DNA from: Spirochaetota bacterium
Lineage (GTDB): Bacteria > Spirochaetota > UBA4802 > UBA5368
DNA: 64,000 nt
Reading direction: 5' to 3'
NCBI GenBank assembly: GCA_004297825.1
Contig: SCSX01000089.1
Location: 37,559 to 101,558 of the forward strand
In this document: piece after piece, positions 52,347 through 61,764 of the stretch
How positions within the stretch are numbered: position 1 is the stretch's first letter
Layout of the letters: each line of letters opens with the position of its first letter
Notes under the pieces: generated by a model
Database searches by the model: none
What the model was told of the DNA's origin: nothing
What the model saw: the letters and a program-made list of their open reading frames with translations, nothing else
Program-made: the position numbers and the translations under genes

Positions 52347-52972
52347 CGGTTCCTCCTTCCCGGTTATTGAACGGGATTCGGCTTTCTGAGTACAAGGAGC
52401 AATCGAATCTTAGCGCCCTGATGGGTAGGCGGAGATTGAAGAGATCGGGGGGACACGGACGGACGGTACTATCGGTCACCCGAAATCTTTGTCCGCTTAT
52501 CCCGTTAAATCCCGATTCCCCCTTGAAAAGCGTGCCAACGATAGGCACACCCCGGGATTCGCATAAAATTCAACCTTTTTCTAACAAATTCATCAAAAAT
52601 TAAAAAAAGTGCATTTTGGGATAAAATTGCATGATATAACGCCGCATTTTTGAATAATACTGCGCAATCACCCCTAAAAAATTGCAGTTAAATTAAATTC
52701 TAATGCCGAAGGGGACGAATAAACGAATAGGGCGTGGTCTCCACACGTCGAATGTTCTTTGAAAACACTGGGGTTGCACCGTGATACGATGATCACGCAT
52801 TCCGATTCCGGGACGTTACAAGCTTGTGTTCGCCCAAAGACAAGCCTGGAACAATACGTATGTCCCGGCTGTTACTGTAAGTCTCAGCCGTTTTTCCTGG
52901 TATCAAACCGTCGCCCACTGCCCTGGGCGGCGGCGGCAGGGAAGCCAAATACAGAGAACAAAGGAGTGTAAA
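52347..52972. other. Long upstream/leader region of flaB1
   Basis: 626 bases without a supported gene. The block 52560-52730 is very AT-rich and probably holds the promoter. A weak sigma-28-like pair is TTAAA (52688-52692) and GCCGAA (52705-52710), but the 12-base spacing is too short. A 13-base motif at 52754-52766 is shared with the flaB2 leader, so the leader is probably over 200 bases long. Confidence 0.45.
52754..52766 (+). promoter_or_regulatory. Conserved 13-base leader motif, copy 1 (boxA-like)
   Basis: GTTCTTTGAAAAC, 207 bases before the flaB1 ATG. An identical copy precedes flaB2 at 53849. It resembles the CTTTGAAAA-type sequences upstream of 16S rRNA genes (boxA). Function is inferred from position and identity. 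Confidence 0.45.
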
Positions 52973-53824
52973 ATGATCATTAATCACAACATGGGCGCGA
53001 TAAACGCCAACAGGACGCTGAAGTTTTCTCACTGGGAAGTGGACAAGAGCATGCAGAAGCTTTCGTCCGGCACTAGGATCAACAAGTCGGGCGATGACGC
53101 TTCCGGGCTTGCCGTTTCCGAGAAAATGAGAACGCAGATTTCAGGCCTGCGCCAGGCTGAGAGGAACGCCGAGGACGGTATGTCTTTCATTCAGACCGCC
53201 GAGGGGTATCTCGATCAGACCGCGCAGATCATTCAGCGCGTACGTGTGCTTGCCATTCAGTCGGCGAACGGTATCTATTCGCCGGAAGACCGGCAGCTCA
53301 TGCAGGTGGAGGTTTCCGCGCTCGTAGACGAAGTCGACCGTGTAGCATCACAGGCCGAGTTCAACAGGTTTAAGGTCCTTACGGGATCGTTCAGCAGGAA
53401 GGGCGCGAAGGCGTCCATGTGGTTCCACATGGGTCCCAACGCGAACCAGCGCGAGCAGGTGTATATCAACACCATGACCGCGCAGGCCTTCAGGATGCGG
53501 GACGCCACCGGTAAGGTGATCCTGACCCTCTCTTCTCCCGGCGGGGCAAACAGGTCGATCGGCATACTCGATGAGTCTCTGCAGAAACTCTCGAAGCAGC
53601 GCGCCGATCTTGGTGCCTATTACAACCGCCTGGAATTGACCTCGAAGGGTCTCATGACGGCGTATGAGAATATTCAGGCCGCTGAGTCCCGTATTCGAGA
53701 CGCCGACATGGCGGAGGAAATGGTTAACTTCACCAGAGGCAACATACTTGTGCACACCGGCACTGCGATGCTCGCACAGGCGAATATGCAACCCCAGTCG
53801 ATCTTACGCTTGATAGGGCAATAA
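52973..53824 (+). CDS. flaB: FlaB-type flagellin 1
   Basis: 283 residues from ATG with AAGGAG seven bases upstream. The start [18 protein letters not shown] and the block [20 protein letters not shown] are characteristic of the spirochaete core flagellin FlaB. The C-terminal [20 protein letters not shown] and [17 protein letters not shown] match too. The central part (~135-185) is short, as in FlaB, which lacks outer domains. It polymerises into the periplasmic filament. No signal peptide, in keeping with flagellar type III export. Confidence 0.95.
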   Translation: MIINHNMGAINANRTLKFSHWEVDKSMQKLSSGTRINKSGDDASGLAVSEKMRTQISGLRQAERNAEDGMSFIQTAEGYLDQTAQIIQRVRVLAIQSANGIYSPEDRQLMQVEVSALVDEVDRVASQAEFNRFKVLTGSFSRKGAKASMWFHMGPNANQREQVYINTMTAQAFRMRDATGKVILTLSSPGGANRSIGILDESLQKLSKQRADLGAYYNRLELTSKGLMTAYENIQAAESRIRDADMAEEMVNFTRGNILVHTGTAMLAQANMQPQSILRLIGQ

Positions 53825-53838
53825 TCATTGTAAGATCG
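53799..53838 (+). terminator. Hairpin spanning the flaB1 stop codon
   Basis: Perfect 9-bp arms CGATCTTAC and GTAAGATCG separated by 22 bases that include the TAA. A TCGTTTTCC tract follows. It could be a weak terminator or an mRNA processing/stability element between the two flagellin genes. Confidence 0.4.
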
Positions 53839-53848
53839 TCGTTTTCCG

Positions 53849-53861
53849 GTTCTTTGAAAAC
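53849..53861 (+). promoter_or_regulatory. Conserved 13-base leader motif, copy 2 (boxA-like)
   Basis: GTTCTTTGAAAAC again, 233 bases before the flaB2 ATG. The rest of the two leaders is not obviously similar, so this 13-base identity stands out. Confidence 0.45.
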
Positions 53862-54093
53862 TCAACTTGATTCTCACCACAATCTCCCGGGTTTTAGTGA
53901 CTGTCCAAGCTGTCGGTTGTTCCGGCGGCTGGTGTTGTCTGGATAATGGGCAGTCCGGGCTTCAGTACCAAGGAGAATACCTTCGGACGGGCGGCCGGCC
54001 CGGCGTCACAGGATGTGGCGCCGAAAAACCCCGGCGGCCTTGAAATAAATTATACGGGGCCGCCCTGTAAATTCCTAAGGGAGGGAGTGTCGT

Positions 54094-54936
54094 ATGAGAA
54101 TCAGTCATAACATGAGCGCCATTTTCGCAAACAGGCAGCTTCAAAGCGTTTCCGACAAGATGGATAAGGCCATTGAGAAGTTGGCGTCGGGCGAGCGTAT
54201 TAATCGCGCCGGCGACGACGCCTCCGGTCTGGCGGTATCTGAAAAGATGCGCACCCAGATCAACGGCCTGCTCCAGGCTGAAAAGAACGCCCAGAACGGG
54301 CTTTCTTTTATTCAGGTCGCGGAGGGCTCACTGCAGCAGATCAACGACATCTTGCAAAGGGTGCGTGCGTTGTCGGTGCAGTCAGCCAATGGTATTTATT
54401 CAAACGCGGACCGGTTGCAGATCCAGGTCGAGGTCTCACAGCTCGTCGAGGAGGTGGATCGCATTACCACCTCCGCGGAGTTCAACAGGATGAAGATGCT
54501 CACCGGTATGTATGCTCGCAAGAGCAAGATCGGAAGCATGTTCTTCCACGTGGGGCCTAACCAGGGGCAGCGGATGAAGGCTTATATAGGAACGATGAGT
54601 TCCAAGGCCCTCAATCTGTCGGATGGCAACAAGAAGCGCTCGATCTCGACGGTCGGGCAGGCGAATTCCATGATCGGCTTAATCGATGTGGCCCTGGACA
54701 AGCTGAATCGACAAAGGGCCGACCTTGGAGCCTACTACAACCGTATCGAGAATACGGTGAGCGCGTTGACGCGGTCTTACGAAAACATGCTTGCTGCCGA
54801 CTCCCGGATTCGGGACGCGGATATGGCCTCGGAAATGGTTGAGTTTACGAAGAACCAGATTCTCGTTAAGAGTGGTATTTCGATGCTGGCTCAGGCGAAT
54901 CAGAAGCCTCAGCTGATATTACAGCTGCTCCAATGA
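54094..54936 (+). CDS. flaB: FlaB-type flagellin 2
   Basis: 280 residues, GGGAGGGAGTGTCGT before the ATG. N-terminus MRISHNMSAIFANRQLQ and [21 protein letters not shown]-terminus [20 protein letters not shown] then LAQANQKPQLILQLLQ. It is close to flaB1 but clearly diverged, especially in residues ~150-195. Spirochaetes often carry several FlaB paralogues that co-assemble. It is followed by a terminator at 54987. Confidence 0.95.
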   Translation: MRISHNMSAIFANRQLQSVSDKMDKAIEKLASGERINRAGDDASGLAVSEKMRTQINGLLQAEKNAQNGLSFIQVAEGSLQQINDILQRVRALSVQSANGIYSNADRLQIQVEVSQLVEEVDRITTSAEFNRMKMLTGMYARKSKIGSMFFHVGPNQGQRMKAYIGTMSSKALNLSDGNKKRSISTVGQANSMIGLIDVALDKLNRQRADLGAYYNRIENTVSALTRSYENMLAADSRIRDADMASEMVEFTKNQILVKSGISMLAQANQKPQLILQLLQ

Positions 54937-54986
54937 GAATCCTTTTTGATTTATTGGCGCATTCTCGGCAGTGCGGAATGCGGCAG

Positions 54987-55014
54987 CCCTCTCCGGTTGG
55001 GAGGCCGGGGAGGG
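54987..55014 (+). terminator. Intrinsic terminator after flaB2
   Basis: Stem CCCTCTCCGG / CCGGGGAGGG (one G-U type mismatch) with an 8-base loop, followed within five bases by a T-run (CTTTTTAAC). It lies ~50 bases past the flaB2 stop. Confidence 0.6.
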
Positions 55015-55094
55015 AAACTTTTTAACTCTACAGGGAGGTGTAAAGGCGTATGAAGGAGTTCTGGTGAGTGTTGCCAGATACAAGGAGGTACGAT

Positions 55095-55445
55095 ATGGAA
55101 ATCAACAAGGTATTGACCAAAGTAGTAGAAAACCCGGCGCAGACGAGAATGAGTCCCGTCCGGCCGGACAAGGAGCGCCACGCGTACGAACGCGAGGAGT
55201 CCGCGGCTGACCCCAAATTCTCGGGCGATCAGCTGAGCGACATCGTGGATACGCTGAACTCGGCGGCAAAATCCGTGAACCGCACGGTGTCTTTCTCGAT
55301 ACACGAAAAGACCAAGAGCGTGATCATGCGGTTTCAGGATTCGAGCACCCATGAGGTGGTGCGCGAGATACCGTCCCGGGAGATGCTGCGCCTGCTCGAG
55401 CATATGCGCGAGCTCATAGGCATGTTCGTGGACGAAGCGCGCTAG
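55095..55445 (+). CDS. flaG: FlaG-family flagellar protein
   Basis: 116 residues from ATG with AAGGAGGT seven bases upstream. The C-terminal ~65 residues (LNSAAKSVNRTVSFSIHEKT, then VIMRFQDSSTHEVVREIPSR, then LLEHMRELIGMFVDEA) are the FlaG domain; the N-terminus is charged and disordered. FlaG influences filament length. Its place between the flagellins and fliD is the usual one. Confidence 0.9.
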   Translation: MEINKVLTKVVENPAQTRMSPVRPDKERHAYEREESAADPKFSGDQLSDIVDTLNSAAKSVNRTVSFSIHEKTKSVIMRFQDSSTHEVVREIPSREMLRLLEHMRELIGMFVDEAR

Positions 55446-55596
55446 GCCGCAAGCCTTGAAGGGCGAAAAGCCTCTCATCGAACGCACGGATTCTTCCGAT
55501 AATATATTGAAGAAGTGTGCGGGTATTGGTATTTTGTACTGAGACTTAAGGCGCTCGGCAGTCGATGCGTGCGCCTTCGATCGGGAGAGGTAATGT

Positions 55597-57627
55597 ATGC
55601 CGGTCACCATGGGGGGCATGGCCTCCGGAATGGACACCGATGGTATAATCAAGAAACTGGTCGAGGTTGAGGCCAGGCCGATATACCAGTGGCAGGCGGA
55701 AAAAGAGACTTTCAACCAGCGCAAGCAGGCGCTCGGCAAACTTGGCACGGTTCTTTCCAAGGTATCCGACGCGTCGAAGGACCTTTACGGCTTTCGCGCC
55801 CAATATAACGAAAAGAAGGCGATTACAGACGATCCCGGGGCTCTCGAGGTGATCGCGTCCCGGCACGCCCAGCCGGGGGAACGCGCCATCCAGGTCGATG
55901 AAATCGCAGCCGCGCATAAGATCACGACCGATCCAGTAGCCTCGGACCAGAAGCTTTCCGCGGGAAAATTCAAGATAGAGGTGAACGGCGTGTCCCACGC
56001 CGTCAAGTTCCGCGGCGGCACGCTCAAAGCCCTCCAGGAACAGCTGGACGCGGACGCGACCGATATCGTTTCCACGTCCATCGTGAACACCTCCGAGGAC
56101 AAGCAGCTCCTGACCGTCGAGTCGAAATCCCCCGGAAAGAAGGGCGAGATCAGGCTGTCCGGCGAGCGCGACATTCTTTACGAGAGCGGATTGGTGAAGG
56201 GGGCCAAGGAGGGCGACAACGAGAAGGTGGCCATGGTCTTCGATGCGCGCTATTTCGTTCCCTACGCGGGGGAGGCGAAGATACCCCAGAATACGGGCAA
56301 CCTGGATCTCGACAAGGACGGTAAGTTCGTGAAGCTTACGGGCCTTCTCTGGAGGGAATACCTGCTGCCCGCCGAGATCGCGGTAAAGAAGAATTCCCTG
56401 CTCGAGGTCGCCGTCGAGTATGCCGTCGCCCAGGGGAGGGAAAAGGACGAGGCGCTCCCCTTCAAGTTGGAGGTCGGTCCCGAGGAAAAGACAATCATCA
56501 AGGGGATCGAGCTCCAGGGCTACAACGTGTCGCGCATACGGCCGCTGGATAAAAAGGAGCCCCAAAAGCAGGTCACCGACCTGCTGGGCGTGGGCGTGGT
56601 GAGCGTGGACGCGCAGAAAAACACCCGCGAGGAAAAACTCTACCCGATCGAGAAAAATTTCAAGGGCAGGATGGAAATTCCCGTGGGCCGCGATTTCCAG
56701 GATAAAAAAATCACCAAGGTTATTTTCTACTGCAACGAGGGCGATGCGAAGTTCGCCGACGCCGCGTTCCTGACGCCCATCGACACGACGGGTCTCCTTG
56801 AGCCCAAGAACGTCATCTCGAAACCGGCCGACGCGAAGCTCAAGGTGGACGGGGTCGATATTACCCGCGACAGGAACGAAGGACTGAACGACGTGGTGAA
56901 GGGGCTCACCCTCAACCTGAAGGGAAAGACGGTCAAGCCCGTGCACGTGAAGGTTGAGCACGATTCGGAAAAGGCCGTCCAGAAGATCAAGCAATTCGTC
57001 GAGGCGTATAACGCGTACATCGATTACGACCGTCAGCTCACGAAGGCCGAAAAGGTGGACAAGGTGGGGGCATACCAGGCGAACAAGGACAAGAACGGGA
57101 TTTTCATGGGAGACATGACGATCCTGAGACTGGAAAACTCGCTGCGCGCGACGGTGAACGGCGCCTATCCCGGCCGCACCGAAAAGCCCATAAAACTCTT
57201 CACCCAGATGGGGATTTCGACCGGGGCGGTCAATTCCGCGTGGGAGACCATCCGCGAGGGCAAGCTCGTCGTCGACGAGGGCAGTCTCGCCTCGACGATA
57301 CGCGAGCGGCCGGATGCCGTGGAGGAATTTTTCGGGTCCGATACCGACGGCGACAACCGCATCGACAACGGCATGGCGTTCGCCGTCGAAAACCTCCTGA
57401 AGCCGTACGTGAGTACGGGGAAAAATCTTATCGCCTCGAAAATGGATCTCGAGGATTCGTCGATAAAGAGCGCGGACGACAGGATCGCGCGGAAGCAGGA
57501 ACATTTGAAAAAATACGAGGAAAAGCTCCGGAAAAAATTCGCGAGCATGGAACAGTCCATATCCGGCGCCAAGAGCCAGGGGGACTGGATGAAAAACCAG
57601 ATGAAAGCCGGGGAAGGCGGCAACTGA
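55597..57627 (+). CDS. fliD: Flagellar filament cap protein FliD
   Basis: 676 residues. Opening MPVTMGGMASGMDTDGIIKK is the FliD N-terminal hallmark. FliD_C-type features lie near the end: ETIREGKLVVDEGSLAS, then RERPDAVEEFFGSDTDGDN and a C-terminal coiled coil (KSADDRIARKQEHLKKYEEK). It caps the growing filament and folds flagellin. The central domain insertion makes it longer than typical enterobacterial FliD (~470). Its TGA overlaps the next ATG. Confidence 0.93.
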   Translation: MPVTMGGMASGMDTDGIIKKLVEVEARPIYQWQAEKETFNQRKQALGKLGTVLSKVSDASKDLYGFRAQYNEKKAITDDPGALEVIASRHAQPGERAIQVDEIAAAHKITTDPVASDQKLSAGKFKIEVNGVSHAVKFRGGTLKALQEQLDADATDIVSTSIVNTSEDKQLLTVESKSPGKKGEIRLSGERDILYESGLVKGAKEGDNEKVAMVFDARYFVPYAGEAKIPQNTGNLDLDKDGKFVKLTGLLWREYLLPAEIAVKKNSLLEVAVEYAVAQGREKDEALPFKLEVGPEEKTIIKGIELQGYNVSRIRPLDKKEPQKQVTDLLGVGVVSVDAQKNTREEKLYPIEKNFKGRMEIPVGRDFQDKKITKVIFYCNEGDAKFADAAFLTPIDTTGLLEPKNVISKPADAKLKVDGVDITRDRNEGLNDVVKGLTLNLKGKTVKPVHVKVEHDSEKAVQKIKQFVEAYNAYIDYDRQLTKAEKVDKVGAYQANKDKNGIFMGDMTILRLENSLRATVNGAYPGRTEKPIKLFTQMGISTGAVNSAWETIREGKLVVDEGSLASTIRERPDAVEEFFGSDTDGDNRIDNGMAFAVENLLKPYVSTGKNLIASKMDLEDSSIKSADDRIARKQEHLKKYEEKLRKKFASMEQSISGAKSQGDWMKNQMKAGEGGN

Positions 57628-58655
57628 TGCCGCGCATCGGACAGGAGAACAGGGTGGATATACGAATCAACAGCTGCGAAGTGAATTTCGAGCTCGAGCA
57701 CGAGCGCGCGGTCACGGACGTCGTACGGTCGATATCGGACTGGGCGAAGGAACGAGACCTCGTTTTCGTCGAGGCGCGCCTGGACGACACGAGCTATTCG
57801 GTGGACGATGTGCCCGACGTACCCTTGGACCAGGTGAAGGTGCTCAACTGCGTGGTCCAGTCGCGCGCCGACGTGGTGATCGCCGCGATCGAGGGGGGAA
57901 TCGCCTATTGCGACCGCGCGATCCGCTTCATGGATTCGTTTTCGGCGGAGGGCGACGGGCCCGGCCCCGATCTCGGGTCGCTGGGGGCGGGAATGGACTG
58001 GCTGGCGGAGGTGATCCGCACGGCGCTTTCGCTCCTGGAACTGGACCCGGCGGCAACGGGTTACCGCGACACTACCGTACAGCACACGATTGAAGCGCTC
58101 AAGGCGGCGCATGAAAGCCTGAAGGGCGTCCGTTCCCCGCGGGAGGCCGCGCGGTTCTTTTCGGGCGAGGGAGCCTCGCTGCGGCATGCGCGCGAAATCC
58201 TGGTCATGCTCCTCCGGAGCGACCACGTGAGGACGCTCGTCGTAAGGAGCATAGATTCCCCGGATACCCTGATCGCGGCCTTGAAGGAAATAATGCGCGA
58301 AGTCCCCGCGAGGGCGGAAGCGGCCGGCGAGGCGGCGCTCGCGTACCAGGCCGGGAAGGACGGCGAGGGTTCCGTGAAAATCGACGAGCTCACCGATTTC
58401 CTGTACCGCTATTTCCGCGCGTGCAACCAGGGAATGCTCAGCTTCAAGCTTGAGCCGGGGGAGGTCGCGTCGGACGGCGTCACGATCGAGGAGAAGAACG
58501 CGTTCCTCCAGGAGCTCATCACGAGGATGAGCGAGGCGTTGGAGAACAACGATATCATCTCGCTGAGCGACGTGCTCGAGTACGAGCTCCGGCCCGCGCT
58601 GGAGGGTCTTGACGGCCACGTCAGGGCGCTCCTGGACCGCATGAGCGCGGAATGA
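57627..58655 (+). CDS. Hypothetical protein co-transcribed with fliD
   Basis: 342 residues; ATG overlaps the fliD stop and its own stop overlaps argH (ATGA). No family recognised. An N-terminal ~65-residue beta/alpha part (VDIRINSCEVNFELEHERAV, then VVRSISDWAKERDLVFVEAR) precedes a long helical region (~85-342). The coupling to fliD suggests a flagellar export or assembly role, perhaps a chaperone, though FliS-like features are not visible. No signal peptide or membrane segment. Confidence 0.7.
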   Translation: MPRIGQENRVDIRINSCEVNFELEHERAVTDVVRSISDWAKERDLVFVEARLDDTSYSVDDVPDVPLDQVKVLNCVVQSRADVVIAAIEGGIAYCDRAIRFMDSFSAEGDGPGPDLGSLGAGMDWLAEVIRTALSLLELDPAATGYRDTTVQHTIEALKAAHESLKGVRSPREAARFFSGEGASLRHAREILVMLLRSDHVRTLVVRSIDSPDTLIAALKEIMREVPARAEAAGEAALAYQAGKDGEGSVKIDELTDFLYRYFRACNQGMLSFKLEPGEVASDGVTIEEKNAFLQELITRMSEALENNDIISLSDVLEYELRPALEGLDGHVRALLDRMSAE

Positions 58656-60121
58656 ATCCCGGACTCGCAGATAATGACCATATTTCAATCCAGCACCGGA
58701 ACGATGAAATGACAGGACCTAAAAACGAGGGAAGCGGAAAATTGTGGGGCGGGCGCTTTTCGGGGGAGTCCTCCGATATCACCGAGAAGATTTCCGCCTC
58801 CGTCCATTTTGACGCGCGGCTGTACCGGCAGGACATACGGGGCTCCATCGCGCATGCGGGAATGCTGAAGAAGATCGGGCTGCTCAACGCGGACGAGCTT
58901 GTGGCTATCGTCGGGGGCCTCAAGGACATCGAGCGCGAAATCGGGGAGGGGAGGTTCGATTTTCTGCCGTCCCGTGAGGACGTGCACATGAACATCGAGG
59001 CGGCGCTCACCGAGCGTATCGGCGAGGCGGGCAGGAAGCTGCACACGGCGCGCTCGCGGAACGACCAGGTCGCGCTCGACCTCCGGCTCTACCTGCGCGA
59101 CGAATCGAGGGAGATCGCCCGGCTGCTGGGCGCGCTTATCGGACTCCTGGCGGACCGCGCCCATGAGCATATCGACGTTGTGATGCCGGGATACACGCAT
59201 TTACAGGTTGCGCAACCGGTGCGGTTCTCGCACCACCTGCTCGCCCATGCGTGGGCGTATCTGCGCGACCTCGCCCGGCTCCGCTTCTTCATGGCCAGCG
59301 CCGATCTCTCGCCGCTGGGCGCCGGGGCGCTCGCCGGGGTAAACTATAAAACCGACCGGGACTTCGTGAAGGATGAGCTCGGCTTCGCCGGCATCACGCC
59401 CAACTCCATGGATTCGGTGAGCGACCGGGACTTCGCGCTCGATTTCCTCTACTTCGCCGCGGTACTGGGGACGCACCTTTCGCGCCAGTGCGAGGAACTG
59501 GTCATCTGGTCGACCGCCGAGTTCGGCTTCGTGCGGCTTTCCGACGCGGTGACGACGGGCTCGTCCATCATGCCGCAGAAGCGAAATCCCGACATCGCCG
59601 AACTTATCCGCGGAAAATCCGGCAGGCTCAACGGCAACCTCGTGTCGCTCCTGACCACGCTCAAGGGGCTTCCGCTCGCATACAACAGGGACCTGCAGGA
59701 GGACAAGGAGCCGCTCTTCGATTCCGTCGACACGGTGAAGCTTTCCCTCCTGGGGATGCGTGAGATGATCGCAGGAATGCAGGTTCAGGGGGAGCACATG
59801 AAGCGCGGGCTCTTCGCGAACTTTTCGACCGCCACCGACCTCGCCGATTACCTGGCCGCGAAGGGCGTCCCGTTCCGCAGTGCGCACGAGATCGTGGGGA
59901 GCCTGGTCCGTCACTGCGAGGACAGTGAAATTAATTTCTTCGAGCTTCCGCTCGATGTGCTCAAGGGATTCAGTACGGCGTTCGGCGACGACATACGCGA
60001 GGTGCTCAATCCGGAAACCTCGCCGGAGCGCAAGCTTTCGAAGGGAAGCACCGCGCGGCCGGAGGTGGAAACCCAGATCGTACTCATCCGGGAGCGCCTG
60101 GAGGCGATAAGGGATGATTGA
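58652..60121 (+). CDS. argH: Argininosuccinate lyase
   Basis: 489 residues. It cleaves argininosuccinate to arginine and fumarate in the last step of arginine synthesis. Signatures: LWGGRFSGESSDITEKISAS, then EDVHMNIEAALTERIG, HTARSRNDQVALDLRLYLRD and GSSIMPQKRNPDIAELIRGK (catalytic serine loop). The first 19 residues are not typical, so an ATG at 58709 (MTGPKNEG) may be the real start; the first ATG is supported only by the overlap with the upstream stop. It overlaps mgtC by 8 bases. Confidence 0.95.
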   Translation: MNPGLADNDHISIQHRNDEMTGPKNEGSGKLWGGRFSGESSDITEKISASVHFDARLYRQDIRGSIAHAGMLKKIGLLNADELVAIVGGLKDIEREIGEGRFDFLPSREDVHMNIEAALTERIGEAGRKLHTARSRNDQVALDLRLYLRDESREIARLLGALIGLLADRAHEHIDVVMPGYTHLQVAQPVRFSHHLLAHAWAYLRDLARLRFFMASADLSPLGAGALAGVNYKTDRDFVKDELGFAGITPNSMDSVSDRDFALDFLYFAAVLGTHLSRQCEELVIWSTAEFGFVRLSDAVTTGSSIMPQKRNPDIAELIRGKSGRLNGNLVSLLTTLKGLPLAYNRDLQEDKEPLFDSVDTVKLSLLGMREMIAGMQVQGEHMKRGLFANFSTATDLADYLAAKGVPFRSAHEIVGSLVRHCEDSEINFFELPLDVLKGFSTAFGDDIREVLNPETSPERKLSKGSTARPEVETQIVLIRERLEAIRDD

Positions 60122-60809
60122 CGCGCTCACCGGCCTCCCGCTCGACCACCCCGTAACGGTCATGGTCCGCCTCCTGGTGGCCATGCTTGCGGGCTTCATG
60201 GTCGGCTACGAGCGCGAGCAGCATTTCCAGCCCGCGGGCCTGCGCACCCACATGGTGCTTGCGCTGGGCTCCTGCATGATCATGCTTACGTCCATCTACA
60301 TCCCGCTCGATTTCATGAAGATGTCCCCGGGCTCTGACCCCGGACGCCTCGCCGCGCAGGTGATCAGCGGCATAGGCTTCCTGGGCGCGGGGGCGATATT
60401 CCGGTTCGGCTTTACCGTGCGCGGCCTCACCACCGCGGCCTCGATCTGGACCATCTCCGGCGTAGGGCTCGCGATCGGCGCCGGATTCTATTTCCTGGGG
60501 ATGCTCTCCACCGTATTGCTCGTCGTCATCCTCCAGTTTTTCGACCGCATCGAGGACCGGTTCTTCGCCCACAAAGACATGCGCGTGCTTACCGTGGTGA
60601 TAAACTCCAGGCTCCTGAGCCCCAAGCAGGTTATCGAGCAGGTGAAGCGGTTCGACATCTCCATCCGCAGCACCTCGGTCACCGAGGACGTGGAGGCGGG
60701 GACCACGGAGATCGTCCTGAACTGCCGCATCGACGAGGATTTCAGCATACGCCTGCTCTTCGAAGCCATCAAGGCGCTCGATCACATCAAGACGCTGCGG
60801 ATCGAGTAG
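60114..60809 (+). CDS. MgtC/SapB-family membrane protein
   Basis: 231 residues. Four to five membrane helices with the family segments MLAGFMVGYEREQHFQPAGL, then RTHMVLALGSCMIMLTSIYI, and VISGIGFLGAGAIFRFGFTV, followed by RGLTTAASIWTISGVGLAIG. A C-terminal ACT-like soluble domain (~155-231) follows. MgtC proteins affect Mg2+ limitation response and ATP synthase in some bacteria. It overlaps argH. Confidence 0.92.
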   Translation: MIDALTGLPLDHPVTVMVRLLVAMLAGFMVGYEREQHFQPAGLRTHMVLALGSCMIMLTSIYIPLDFMKMSPGSDPGRLAAQVISGIGFLGAGAIFRFGFTVRGLTTAASIWTISGVGLAIGAGFYFLGMLSTVLLVVILQFFDRIEDRFFAHKDMRVLTVVINSRLLSPKQVIEQVKRFDISIRSTSVTEDVEAGTTEIVLNCRIDEDFSIRLLFEAIKALDHIKTLRIE

Positions 60810-60813
60810 GGGA

Positions 60814-61314
60814 ATGAGAAACCACCTGCATGAAATCCTGACGGCCCTGGTCGGGCGACACGTCCGTTTTATCGTGTGCGGGGGCGTCGCGCTTGTGCTC
60901 CATGGCATTGAACGGATGACGCTCGATATCGATCTCTCGGTGGATTTCGAGAGGGACAACCTTAAGCGATTTCTCGAGGTCATGACGGAGTTGAACCTTG
61001 TACCGCGGGTCCCCGTCCCCGCGGAAACGCTGCTGGACGAAGAAAAGCGGGCAATAATGATCGAGCAGAAACACGCGCTGGTATTCACCTTTCTGGATAC
61101 AGGAAACCCCTACAGGCAGGTGGATGTTTTTCTCACAGAAAAAAATCGTTTTGAAAACCTGATAGATGATACGGTGGAGGCCGATATTGGGGGGGCGGTG
61201 ATTAAAGTCGTGTCGGTCGGCAAACTAATCGAGATGAAGGAGTCCGTCAATCCGCCCAGGGATAAGGATGCGTTCGATATCGACGCACTGAAAAAACTGG
61301 AAGGCGGGCGATAA
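60814..61314 (+). CDS. Nucleotidyltransferase-fold protein (AbiEii/DUF6036-like), first
   Basis: 166 residues. The motif CGGVALVLHGIERMTLDIDL is the nucleotidyltransferase GG...DxD core as found in AbiEii-type and related toxins or their relatives. A later QVDVFLTEKNRF gives the third acidic residue. Its nearest partner is the downstream 145-residue gene. Whether it modifies RNA, protein or nucleotides is unknown. It follows mgtC by 4 bases but is functionally unrelated. Confidence 0.7.
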   Translation: MRNHLHEILTALVGRHVRFIVCGGVALVLHGIERMTLDIDLSVDFERDNLKRFLEVMTELNLVPRVPVPAETLLDEEKRAIMIEQKHALVFTFLDTGNPYRQVDVFLTEKNRFENLIDDTVEADIGGAVIKVVSVGKLIEMKESVNPPRDKDAFDIDALKKLEGGR

Positions 61315-61326
61315 AGCGCAGGTAGT

Positions 61327-61764
61327 ATGAAAAGGGCCGGGCGAAAGCCAAATTCCGAAGAGCAGGGAAACCGGGACGCGTTCCGCGCACTCATCGCCGA
61401 TATACCGGAATCGGCGTTCCAGGGGGGGACGGAGTTTAAACGAATGAGCCCGGGCCAGAGACTGGAGTGGCTGTCCCAGGCGGCGCAGTTTTATTTCGAG
61501 TCAGGCGAGCGCTCAACGCGGACCCTGGACGGGATTTTTGCCCGTTCATCCCTTACTAAGGATCTCACGGAATATCGCGTAAATCTGGAACGCACCCTGG
61601 AGCTGGGAGAGCTTTCCAAGGCGCTCTGGATTGCGGCGCGTCGCGGCGAAACTCCGTTGCAAACAGATGAAGAAAGGGAGCGACGATTCTGGCGATTCAT
61701 CATCGAATCCAGGAGCACTCCGAATGGCGGACGACCTCGGCAGAGCGCGGGCGAGGATCGATGA
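61327..61764 (+). CDS. Hypothetical protein between two nucleotidyltransferase genes
   Basis: 145 residues with no recognised family. It is basic at the N-terminus and helical (PGQRLEWLSQAAQFYFESGE, then LTEYRVNLERTLELGELSKA). It starts 12 bases after the first nucleotidyltransferase and overlaps the second by 4 bases (ATGA), so the three are one operon. The place and size would suit an antitoxin-like or adaptor partner; this is an inference. Confidence 0.6.
   Translation: MKRAGRKPNSEEQGNRDAFRALIADIPESAFQGGTEFKRMSPGQRLEWLSQAAQFYFESGERSTRTLDGIFARSSLTKDLTEYRVNLERTLELGELSKALWIAARRGETPLQTDEERERRFWRFIIESRSTPNGGRPRQSAGEDR

Noticed and set aside
52616..52630. Sigma-54-like TTGG...TTGC upstream of flaB1
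   Set aside because: The GG and GC elements are separated by 9 bases instead of 10, and the rest of the consensus is poor.
55050..55067. Five-codon leader (MKEFW) with a GGGAGGTG before flaG
   Set aside because: Could be a leader peptide, but nothing else supports translation or attenuation.
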